A stretch of DNA of 64,000 nucleotides from Rhinopomastus cyanomelas (Eukaryota > Chordata > Aves > Bucerotiformes > Rhinopomastidae), in assembly GCA_013400115.1 (NCBI GenBank), contig VXBP01005586.1, positions 71,537 through 135,536 of the forward strand, written 5' to 3'. Shown here piece by piece: positions 10,381-19,366 of this stretch. How positions within the stretch are numbered: position 1 is the first letter of the stretch; each line of letters starts with the position of its first letter. The position numbers and the translations under genes are program-made. The notes beneath the pieces were generated by a model, which saw only the letters and a list, made by a program, of their open reading frames with translations, did no database searches and was not told the origin of the DNA.

Positions 10381-10570
10381 TATGGTAGCTGCACCGTGTT
10401 TTTCACAGCAGCATGGTGATGTGTCTTGGTGCTTCCCTGGGGTCATGGGTTTGAGCCCCATGTAGGACATCTTGAGACAGTACTGTAGGCTTACCCTGCT
10501 CCAGCAGGGAGGGTTGGACTTAGATGACCTTTTGAGGTCCCTTCCAACCTGTAACATTCTGTGGTTCTAG
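10381..10570 (+). mobile_element. SINE-like element: tRNA-Lys-like head with CR1-like tail
   Basis: The stretch 10439-10468, with core CATGGGTTTGAGCCCCAT, matches the T-arm and acceptor region of a eukaryotic tRNA-Lys at about 24 of 29 positions by eye, including an RNA polymerase III B-box-like GGTTTGAGCCC. A weak A-box-like TAGCTGCACCG lies upstream. After a short linker comes CTGTAGGCTTACCCTGCTCC, then a CR1-type 3' end (GGGTTGGACTTAGATGACC, CCCTTCCAACC, ACATTCTGTGG). This is the layout of a tRNA-derived SINE mobilised by a CR1 LINE. The same tail occurs at 55151-55254. The 5' limit is uncertain. Confidence 0.62.
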
Positions 10571-11181
10571 CAGCCATCACTGAGCCCACCTGCTGCTCAG
10601 AGGAGGTAGAAAGCTGGCTGGTGTGGCTGGTGCCTGCTTCAGAGCACCGTATCCCTGTCTCATTGCTGGTGAGCAGAGATGAAAGCTAGGTTTGTCCCAC
10701 TCGAGTCAGCCCTGTAAAGGTGCAACCTCGCTCAAAACTTGTGGATGGAGCAAGCATCACACTGGATTTCTGGGGCTGTGCTGAGCCCAGACGCACAGGA
10801 GGTGTGAGGTTCTGCGACAGGAACAGTTCACACAAAGCAGGTAAGAGGCCTGGCCTCCCCTGAGCATGGGTGGATCTGGACCATCACTGGTGGTTCCCCA
10901 GCACGGTGTGTTCTGTCCTGGGTCACATGTCATGCAGGTGCAGAGCAGACAGACTCCAGGTGCCGCGTGCACTTGTGGTTGTGCACTTGTTGTTGTCCAC
11001 TTCTGGTATCACAGTGAGATGTGTCACAAGGAAGTCATTGCCAAAATTCTCAGCCCAAAAGTGACCGCGGGATGTGAAATGGCAGTGCAGGCACAACACG
11101 TGCTGATGCTGCTGTGCTTCATAGCAGGTCCAGCCCACCCCACCCCAAAATGCCAGGTTTGCTGAGAGCTGTTTGCCCCAT

Positions 11182-11292
11182 CACAGAATCACAGAACATT
11201 AGGGATTGGAAGGGACCTCAAAAGATCATCTAGTCCAGTTCCCCCGCCCCAGCAGGATCATCTAGACCAAGTCATACAGGAACACATCCACT
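11182..11292 (-). mobile_element. CR1 LINE 3' end, antisense
   Basis: Starts TCACAGAATCACAGAACATT, continues GGGATTGGAAGGGACCTC, and reaches TCTAGACCAAGTCATACAGG and ACACATCCAC. It is a 110-base 3' fragment in minus orientation, lying about 225 bases downstream of the sulfotransferase-like stop codon. Confidence 0.9.
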
Positions 11293-11517
11293 TCAGCTCA
11301 TGCAGTTTCCCAAGCCCCAAAGCCATGTGTTCTCCCAGTGCCTGCTCTCACCACGTTTAACGGCAGCGTGAAGGGCTTTGACACCCTGTCCCTGGCAGCA
11401 GTCCACCTCAGTTCTCTGAGGTGCCTTTTGGACCTGTGACATGGACGAGCTGCACATCACTGTGGTGCAAGGATCTGGCTGTGCCCCACCTGGCATCTCC
11501 AGGTGCCTGAATTTGGG

Positions 11518-12365
11518 TTAATGCTCTGAAACAGTCCCTCCAGCTGATAATTTCTGCTGGGCCTCTGGGGTGCTGCGAAAGCCTGACAGAAAACTGTTAG
11601 GAAAGGGGAAAGCAGCAAGGTCCCAGCGGTAGAAATGTGACAGTTGCTGCTTCTGCTGGAGGGACAGCTCACTGAACATCTGCTCTGACAACCACCTGTA
11701 GGTCCAAAGCACTTGGCTGTCAGTGAACTCAGAGAGGAGGCTCTCTGCAGCCAGACCAGCTCGTGACAGCAGATGGCCCAGCTCCTGCTTGAGGAAGCCA
11801 AACATCACCACATAGTCATACTGGATGAGACAGGGCTGGCAGAGGCTGACGAGTGGTTGCCAGGCCATGCGGGTGCTGTGCTGTCCACTATCTAAAACGT
11901 CCTCAACAAAGCTGCTGAAGGATGGGCTGCTGCCCATGCCTTGCATGAATGTGGAGATCAACCTCTGGAAAGGGTCTCTAACAAACAGGACCTTGGTGTA
12001 GGACCCCAACATGGCTTCTATCTCTGTCAGGTTGAACTTGCTCAAGCGTGTCTCCAGAGAGTGCCGCCGAAGGTAGGGAAGAGGTACTGGGAGCGTGACA
12101 TTTTCCTTCTCCTCTAGCTTCTCCAAAAGCTGTTGCCACTCCTCCATGCCTGTTGATGGCACTTGACAGTACAGGAGGTCCAGCTTGGAGCTTACTCTCA
12201 CCTTTGAGAGAAGGTGGATTCTCTCCTCCCAGTTCCTTGGCAGTGTGTTGACTTGGCCTGACTGGTTGCAGAAAGCTCTCAGTCTCTTCTTCCTGAGCTG
12301 CTGAATGTACAGGAAGGTGTCCAGTGTCAAAATGAATCCTTCCTCCATCTTAGGGGCCAGGTCAC
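11518..12365 (-). CDS. Carbohydrate sulfotransferase-like protein, exon 2 (catalytic domain)
   Basis: This exon encodes residues 29-310 of a predicted 310-residue protein of the HNK-1/GalNAc-4-type sulfotransferase family (Pfam Sulfotransfer_2). These are Golgi type II enzymes that move sulfate from PAPS to sugars. Family landmarks are RKKRLRAFC near residues 53-61, a degenerate 5' PAPS loop LLYCQVPSTGMEEW (about 92-105), the 3' PAPS motif LFVRDPFQRLIS (about 155-166), CQPCLIQYDYVV (about 204-215), and a C-terminal LS...HFYRWDL block. N62, N117 and N140 lie in Asn-X-Ser/Thr sequons. The usual PKxGxT of the 5' loop is PSTGME here, so the normally essential Lys and the Thr are missing. The acceptor TTTCCCAG at 12366 fits the phase-1 donor of exon 1. 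The protein is shorter than most relatives (about 350-440 residues). Which family member it is stays open. Confidence 0.84.
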
Positions 12366-12698
12366 CTGGGAAACACCACATGAAGATGGAGGTGATGAAA
12401 GTCCACAGTGGATCTCTGCCCTGGGCCAGCACCCCAGTGCAGGATGTTGTGGCAGGCTGATTTCCAGTTACTCCAATGTGGGAAGGATGTGAAAGTAACA
12501 AGATTGGTAGGAGAAGGGAGACTGACTCTGCCCAGCAAACACCTCAGTGTTACTGGGAAATGGGTTTCTGTCCCAGAAGATGTGAGATCACAGGCACCCA
12601 GACCCCTCTTTCCCCAGCCCCCAACTTGAGTGTAGCCTTGTGATGTGGACTCCATTCCCCAACAAATCACAACTTCTGCTTTTAACTCTTTACTTCTG

Positions 12699-13345
12699 GC
12701 CAATCCCCCTGACACAGCAGGATTACCCAGACCAAGTCACACAGGAACACATCCAGGCAGGTCTTAAACATCTCCAGAGAAGGAGACTCCACAACCCCCC
12801 TGGGCAGCCTGTTCCAGTGCTCTGTCACCCTCACTGGGAAGAAGTTCCTTCTCGTATTTATGTGGAACCTCCTGCCCCTCGTCCTATCACTAGATGACAC
12901 TGAGCAGAGCCTGGCTCCATCCTCCCGACACCCACCCCTCACATATTTGTAGATACTAATGAGGTCACCCCTCAGTCTCCTCTTCTCCAAGCTGAACAGA
13001 CCCAGCTCCCTCAGNNNNNNNNNNNNNNNNNNNNNNNNNNNNNNNNNNNNNNNNNNNNNNNNNNNNNNNNNNNNNNNNNNNNNNNNNNNNNNNNNNNNNN
13101 NNNNNNNNNNNNNNNNNNNNNNNNNNNNNNNNNNNNNNNNNNNNNNNNNNNNNNNNNNNNNNNNNNNNNNNNNNNNNNNNNNNNNNNNNNNNNNNNNNNN
13201 NNNNNNNNNNNNNNNNNNNNNNNNNNNNNNNNAGACCACACTGCCTCAGTCTGGCTGCGACGGTGCTGGGGGAGACTGTGGCAAATGCCTTACTCAAGTC
13301 AAGACGGAGATCCACGTGATGTGGTTCTTGCATCACTTCCACATG
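12699..13345 (-). mobile_element. CR1 LINE, antisense, spanning an assembly gap
   Basis: From the 3' side, 12699-13014 carries GGCCAATCCCCCTGACACAG and the reverse complement of the CR1 ORF2 end. After the N run, 13233-13345 encodes on the minus strand a reverse-transcriptase fragment reading DLSKAFATVSPSTV, a decayed form of the RT block usually read as DFSKAFDTV. The copy therefore extended well into ORF2 and is longer than most CR1 fragments in the window. The terminal ATTCTATG repeats appear lost. Confidence 0.85.
13015..13232. other. Assembly gap (218 N)
   Basis: A run of undetermined bases inside a CR1 copy. The true length is unknown. All open frames across it are meaningless. Confidence 0.99.
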
Positions 13346-14209
13346 TAAATCTCACCTGCTGTAGATAGAAAGGCAAAAGCAAACAGAAGCAAGACACAAA
13401 GCAAATACATGAGGGAAAGGCAAATAAAAAGTCTGTGATGGCTGGTTTAATGTCTCAAATTTCAGCTCTGCTTTTCTTCTCTATTCCTGTCTTTGATATG
13501 AAGGAGCCGTCGTGGCTTGGAATGCAGAAGGTTCTGCCTTGTGAATTCAGTGTCTCTGAGCAGCAGCACATCTGCTTTGTCTACTCAGCGCGGCCCCGAG
13601 GAGACACCCAGTTTGATGGTCTCTCAGGGTCCTTGGGGAGTTAAACATTTCCCACTGTCTGGGGGAGGCTGTTGCAATTGGGAGGAGAAGCACAGTCGAA
13701 AGAAGCAAAAAGATGCCAAGAATGCAGGAAGAAACAGCAGAGTCTGAAGCTGTCCTGGCCTGCTCTTCAGCTTACTCAGCCCCACAGTGACGGCGTCTGC
13801 AAAACCTAGTACTGACTGTGCCCTGGGCTGATGTGGGCTGGAGGGAGGGCTGCCTCTTCTTCAGGCAGAAGCAGCAGTAATCACTGATATCCCTGCTCCC
13901 TCCTGCCTCCCCAACAGTCTCTCACCCTTCCCAGCAAAGCTTTGGGGAGTTGCCTCCAGCAGCCTGACACCTGGTTTCCACACCACACCAGAGACCAATG
14001 ACCCCACTAAGGACATAAAGCTGCAGGGAACCACAATAAAGGTTTCTCCACAGCTTATCCTGCCCTAGGGCTGTGCAAACAGTGTTTTCCATGCCCTGCA
14101 GGCATTTGAGCACCAAGATCCTCCAAAAAATGCTCCAGGCCACTGCCCCCCACCCTCTGGTATAAAAACACTGCCAGCTATGCCAAACCACCACGTGCCC
14201 AGGAGTTAC

Positions 14210-14294
14210 CTCCTTGGTTCTGGAGAAGCCACCAGCTCAGGAAGGTGGCGATGCCCAAGGCAGCTGAGATGACAAGACGGGGAAGGAACCGCAT
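14210..14294 (-). CDS. Sulfotransferase-like protein, exon 1 (signal anchor)
   Basis: Read on the minus strand, an ATG at 14294-14292 opens 28 codons starting MRFLPRLVISAALGIATFLS. A hydrophobic stretch of about 17 residues (LVISAALGIATFLSWWL) follows a short basic N-terminus. That is the type II signal-anchor layout of Golgi sulfotransferases. The exon ends GGAG|GTAACT, leaving one base (phase 1), which is what exon 2 at 12365 needs to make a Gly codon. An in-frame TGA two codons upstream (14300-14298) and a purine at -3 support this ATG. The exon is too short to stand out as an open frame. The pairing with exon 2 is inference from phase, distance and domain logic. Confidence 0.75.
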
Positions 14295-15592
14295 TTCTCA
14301 GGGGCTGCAGCGCTGGGAACCGAGCACCATGCCACGAGCAGGTGGGGAGCCAGAGGAAGGGTGTTGGGGAATGGGGAACCTCCTGTGTTTATCTAAGAGG
14401 AAACACCCAGAGCTGGGTTAAAGTACTATTTGGGCAGCAGCTTGGCTGGGATGGGGAAATGGCCTGAGGCACAAAAGGTGCCTCCTGCCCTGTGTTTACA
14501 AGCTGAGCTTTGTGAAGCCAAGCTGGTGTTCCTTTTTACTCAACATGAATGCCTCCTGGAGCCCTGGGCCGTGCTTCCTGTGAGAAATGAGCCCTGTACC
14601 CACAGCCCTGTGTAGGTTCCTGCTAAGCCGGGTGAGCTGGGATGTCCCCTGTGCACTGATACGTGCCTTGTTCTCCACTGGGTGCAGCACAGCTCAGGGG
14701 AGTGCTGCTGTGGGGCACAGTGTGCCCCAGGACTGGGGCTGAAAAGGTGTCTTGGCTATGGGCCCTGCCCCTGTGGTGCTGGTGGATCTTTTAAGGCAGG
14801 GGCTGGAGCAAGGAAGGTGGCATGATGGGGTGCTTTCAGCATCACGTGGCAGGGCCATGGGGTTGGGAGCTCTGAACTGCTGCCTATGTTCTTTTTGCTA
14901 GGGGCTGCTTGAACTTTGTGACCACTGGTTGTTTTGTGAGAGCAGCGAGAGACCCCAGGCAATAAGTCCTCACAGTGAGGGTGACAGAGCACGAGAACAG
15001 GCTGCCCAGGGAGGTTGTGAAGTCTTTCTTTGGAAACACCAAAAACCCGCCCAGATATGTTCCTGTGCAGTCTTCCAGAGATGATCCTGCTCTAGCAGGG
15101 GTGCTGAAGCAGGTGATCTTCAGAAGCTACTTCCAACCCTGACTGTCCCGTGTTTTTTCTTATACCTTTTTTGGGGTGCACCTGCTGCTCCTCCCCCAGG
15201 GAGCTGCAGCCTGATGGGGGAATATGATGGCTGTGACTGGCTCTCATCCAGCCCCAAGGTTATTGTGGCTACAAAGGCTTTCACATTGCAAAGTGATTAT
15301 TACAAGTCTTCATTTTACAGTGAGAGCTGCCACCAGCAGTGACCCTCTGGCAGCCAGAAGGAAGGGACATAGTCCAGCTGAATGACCCTGCAGCTGTGGG
15401 TGGCTGCAGTGGAGGAGCTTGGGCTTAGCAAGCGGTCACGCTGGGCATAGACCAGGGCAGGGTGCGAGGTGGGCAGTGCCCGCTGCGGAGGTGTGAGCAC
15501 TCTGTTCATGTGGAGAGGCAGCTTCCCGCAGGTCTTGGTGCCGCGCAGTCCCCTGCTGCGGGTTTGCTCTCCGCTGGACAGCCGTGATTTTC
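14295..15592. other. Region upstream of the sulfotransferase-like gene
   Basis: This stretch should hold the promoter and any 5' UTR exon of the minus-strand gene. I see no TATA box I would trust at a sensible distance. A TTTCCTCTTAG on the minus strand near 14390 could be the acceptor of a 5' UTR exon. A diverged CR1 fragment lies at 14966-15150. Confidence 0.5.
14966..15150 (+). mobile_element. Diverged CR1 LINE 3' fragment
   Basis: Sense-strand CR1: GTGAGGGTGACAGAGCACGA, GGCTGCCCAGGGAGGTTGTG, GATCCTGCTCTAGCAGGGGT, then CTACTTCCAACCCTGACTGT. It has many more substitutions than the young copies and lacks the ATTCTATG terminus. Confidence 0.82.
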
Positions 15593-15609
15593 CCACCAGA
15601 GGGCGCTCC
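15593..15609 (+). promoter_or_regulatory. Strong CTCF-like binding site
   Basis: CCACCAGAGGGCGCTCC matches the CTCF core consensus (CCASYAGRKGGCRS) at every core position, with the motif pointing along the plus strand. It lies between XDH and EHD3, about 1.3 kb upstream of the sulfotransferase-like start codon and just before a CR1 insertion. Occupancy is inferred, not shown. Confidence 0.7.
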
Positions 15610-15732
15610 AGGCCCGAGGAAGCTCCGGGTGCTCCAGTCTCACAGAGATGGGCTGTGCCCGGAGCTGCCTTCTGCGGTGTGAAGAGTTAACTTCATGGCC
15701 ACATTGCGACTGCAAAAGTCTGCGGGGTCTTA

Positions 15733-16310
15733 GAGTCGAAGAATCATTAGGGATTGGAAGGGACCTCGAAAGATCATCTAGTCCAATCCCCCTGTCTCAG
15801 CAGGATCACCTAGACCAAGTCACACAGGAACACATCCAGGCGGGTCTTAATTTTCTCCAGAGAAGAAGACTCCACAACCCCCTGGGCAGCCCCTTCCAGT
15901 GCTCTTTCACAGTCACCATGAAGAAGTTCCTTCTCATATTTATGTGGAATCTCCTGTGTTCCAGCTTACACCCACTGCCCCTCATCCTATCACTAGATGA
16001 CATTGAGAAGAGCCTGGCTCCATCCTCCTGACACCCACCCTTCACATATTTATAGACATTAATGAGGTCACCCCTCAGTCTCCTCTTCTCTAAGCTAAAT
16101 AGACCCAGCTCCCTCAGCCTCTCCTATAAGGGACCTGCTCGACTTCCTTCATCATCCTCATTACACTGGACTCTCTCCAGCAGCTCCGTGTCCTTCTTGA
16201 ACTGAGGGGCTCAGAACTGGACACAGTACTCCAAATGTGGTCTCACCAGTGCAGAGTAGAGGGGGAGAAGAACCTCTTTTGATCTGCTAACGACTGCCCT
16301 TCTTCCAGCC
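15733..16310 (-). mobile_element. CR1 LINE, about 0.58 kb, antisense
   Basis: Begins with the CR1 tail (GAAGAATCATTAGGGATTGG) and runs through the reverse complement of the ORF2 end, TCCTCTTCTCTAAGCTAAAT, to ACTGGACACAGTACTCCAAA and TGTGGTCTCACCAGTGCAGA. Among the more extended young CR1 copies here. Frames are broken. Confidence 0.92.
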
Positions 16311-18620
16311 TTGGCAAAGCTGCTGGGGCTCTGGGAAAGTCTCTGAAATGCTGCTCATCTCTCAGTGAGGAGGATGTGTTTCCTGCAGGCGATGGGACTG
16401 TGGCAGGCCAGGTCTTGCAGCTGCACCCCCAAATCTAGGAGAGGCTCTGCATAGCCTGAGGCCAGGGTGCTCGGGTGCAGCAGTGGATGGACACTCTTCC
16501 TGGCAGAAGACAGGTTTTACTTCAGGCTGTGCTCAGAATGCTGTGCTGGTGGGTCCTGAGCCAGGAGGGTGCCTGAGCGAAAGACAAATATTAACTTCAG
16601 TGTCTCTTGTGTGACTGTAGCGCTGACCACCCCACGAGGGCTGTGGGATCATCGGGGCATGACTGCAGTGCAAGGGTCTGTGTAAGGCAGCACATCCCAT
16701 GTTCTCCCAGCACTGGTTGGCCGGTGCAGGGAGCACTGCCAAGAGCCTTCCCTGGTCTGGGCAACCGAGCTGGTGTTCAGCAGCAACCAGAGGCTGAAGC
16801 TGCAGCATCTGTGACCTTCTGCAGTTTCTCTTAGCTGAGCAGGTGGTGTCTGCACATGGTTTTCTGCACTAACATAGAACAGTTCACCAGGGGCTGTCCC
16901 AAGCACAGCCCTGCTGAGCGAACATGAGACTGAAACTGGTAGGGAGAAATGAAGTTTATTTTTATTTCACCGTCATGAGGTGAAAGCTAAGAGACACTGT
17001 CTCCTGGGGCAGAAAACAATAGGGGGAAAAAACCCCACTCTGCTTTGCACTGCAAGGAACAGCCCTTCTAAAGGGTGATCTGAATGAGCCTCTTCAGAGG
17101 AGCATGAGGTGCAGCGTGTGCTGTGCCTTTGTGACCTGCAAATGGGAGGAAAGTTCTCCTGAGCTGCCTGGGGATGCTTTTGGAGAGCAGCAGGTATTTT
17201 GTGGCTGCATCAACTGAGGGACTGCCCTGGGGTCTTGTTCCCTAAGTGCAGGTTTCCCTTTGTGAGCAGGGCACGACTGGTCAAGCCCGTTAGCTCTGTC
17301 TCTGGCAGGCAGTTCAGGGCTGAGCCATGCCCTCCTGGGAGCTGCCAACCCAACACTGCTCAAGTGTCCATGTGGAACCCCTGTGCTTGGCTCCCTCTTT
17401 CTCCTAATCAACAGCAGTGGTGAGGGGCTGGAGGTGCAAGGGACTCACATCAGTAGCACTGTCCTGTGGCCACGTTCCAAATGTGCCTGAGACTGGTGGA
17501 GGTGGGTACAGGGAACAGAGAAGCTGGGACCCTCTCCTCTCTCCAGCTACTTACAAGGTTAGTGCAGCTGTTTCACACCCCAGCCCCCAGCAGGTTTTCT
17601 TTTGTTTTTGTTACTGAAGAGTTTTGTCAAGTTCCTGTAAACACTTTACATTTACTACCCTGCTTGCTTCTACTGAGCACTTAGTGGTCAACAAAGCTGA
17701 GACTGCAGTTTGTGAGCTGAAAGGCCTCCTGCTCTGTGATGTAGAGAGGCACCACCACCCTTTTGGGGCACAGAGCCAGGCTTAGAAACTCGTCAGCACC
17801 CTATCGTTTAATGCAATTGCACAAGGGAATTAATTAGGAGATTTGTTTGAAACTTCACCTTATTTAGGAAAACCTTTACTGCCTGAGTGTGAGGAAGATC
17901 CACTCTTTTGCTTTAGCAGCAATAGGATCTCCTGAGTAAGGGATTCTAGATTTAGCCTCACCAGTGGCTCCATCTGGAGTCCCTTGAGCTCCCTTCTTTT
18001 TCTTTCTCATAGGACACAAATCCTTTTGAGATATTCTTATATGTTAATAAACATCCTCATCTTCAGCCTCCCCACTTTCCTCCCACACTTCCAAATTTTA
18101 CAAAGCATTGTCTTGTGTGACCGTGACCCATGGGCGCTGCTGTGCCAGTCCTCCCCCTTGTTCCTCCTCGCGGCTGCTTGTGGGAATGTGAACTTTGCAG
18201 AGTGATGGCAAACACTGCCCCATTCAGTGGGGGATGTTTTCACACTGTGAGTAAAGGAAGAGCAGATAGGAAATTGTCTTCTGCTCCTTGTTTGGAAACT
18301 CAGATATGATGTCTAAGTTTTGCATGTGAAGTTGGGCCATCGCTTGGCAGAAATGCGGGAACAGCCAGAGAGGAGGAGCTGCCCTGCTCCCAGGGCATCG
18401 TTTAACGTGGCAAACCTCGTGACTTTGGAAAGGGTGGGCAGAGTTGCCTGGCTGATGGACTGTACAATGCTGAGGGAATCCTCCTCAGAATGAAACCCAA
18501 ACATCAAGAGGGAATGGATATCTGAGGATAAACTGTGAGGGCTGTGCAAAGAGTGGGTGGCCTCTTTGCCTTCACGTCCCAAGCTTCCCTCTTTGTAGTC
18601 ACTGGAGAGCTTGGCTGAAG
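16311..18620. other. Non-coding stretch, nothing recognised
   Basis: No gene, CR1 tail or structured RNA that I can support. Open frames are short and overlap on both strands. Confidence 0.6.
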
Positions 18621-19366
18621 GGTGGTTGTAGGGAGGATGGTGCCAGGCTGTTTGCAGTTGTGCCCAGTGGCAGGTCAAGGAGCACTGGGCACAAGCTGCA
18701 ACACAAGAAGTTTCATTTAGAAATAAGGAAAGAATTTACAGTGCGAGTCACAAGGCCCTGGCACAGGCTGCCCACACAGGTTGTGGAGTCTCCTGCTCTG
18801 GAGGTACTCAAAATCCACCCTATGCAATGTGCTCTAGGCATTCCTGCTTTGATGGGGGGGCTGGACTTCATGTGGAGCTGCTGGAGGGAGTCCAGCGTAG
18901 AGCAACGAGGACAATGAAAGAGGTGGAGCACCTCCCTTATGAGGAGAGGCTGAGGGAGCTGGGTCTCTTGAGCTTGGAGAAAAGAAGACCGAGGGGTGAC
19001 CTCATTGATGTCTATAAGTATTTGAAGGGTGGGTGTCAGGAGGATGGAGCCAGCTTCTTCTCAATGTCATCTAGTGATAGGACAAGGGGCAATGGGTGTA
19101 AGTTGGAACAGAGGAAGTTCCACATAAATATGAGAAGGAACTTCTTCCCAGTGAGGGTGACGGAGCACTAGAACAGGCTGCCCAGGGGACTTGTGGAGTC
19201 TCCTTCACTGGAGATGTTTAAAACCTGCCTGGATGTGTTCCGGTGTGACTTGGTCTAGGTGATCCTGCTGTGTCAGGGGGATTGGACTAGATGATCTTTT
19301 GAGGTCCCTTCCAATGATTCTATGATTTTATGATCTCTTGAGGTCTTTTCTGGCAATTCTGTGACA
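18620..19366 (+). mobile_element. Old CR1 LINE interrupted by a younger CR1
   Basis: Positions 18620-18873 are a diverged CR1 with GGGAGGATGGTGCCAGGCTG and GCACAGGCTGCCCACACAGG, reaching GGCTGGACTTCATG. The missing end of that element, TGATCTCTTGAGGTCTTTTC and GGCAATTCTGTGACA, resumes at about 19331-19366, after the younger copy at 18875-19332. The old element is thus split by the new one. Confidence 0.8.
18875..19332 (+). mobile_element. Young CR1 LINE, 3' 0.46 kb, nested
   Basis: Begins GAGCTGCTGGAGGGAGTCCA and carries ORF2-end peptides such as LPYEERLRELGLLSLEKRR. It ends GGTCCCTTCCAATGATTCTA, TGATTTTATGA. It is close in sequence to the copies at 6240, 27478, 31205 and 36446. Confidence 0.92.

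Larger units (their letters stand above)
12366..14209 (-). other. Intron of the sulfotransferase-like gene
   Basis: A 1844-base intron with a GTAACT donor and a TTTCCCAG acceptor on the minus strand. It contains a CR1 insertion (12699-13345) broken by a run of 218 N. Phase agreement between the two exons argues against a missing coding exon, but a small one inside the gap cannot be excluded. The open frame continues upstream of the acceptor to an ATG at 12501; this extension is intronic in my model. Confidence 0.72.

Noticed and set aside
10439..10468. Functional tRNA gene
   Set aside because: Only the T-arm and acceptor part match tRNA-Lys well. The D-arm and anticodon regions are diverged and lengthened, and a CR1-like tail follows.
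11518..12501. Single-exon sulfotransferase starting at the ATG at 12501
   Set aside because: The first 45 residues have no family similarity and no membrane anchor. A good acceptor at 12366 in the right phase and the anchor exon at 14210-14294 give a better model.
12682..13348. Open frames running through the N stretch
   Set aside because: They are artefacts of undetermined bases inside a CR1 copy.
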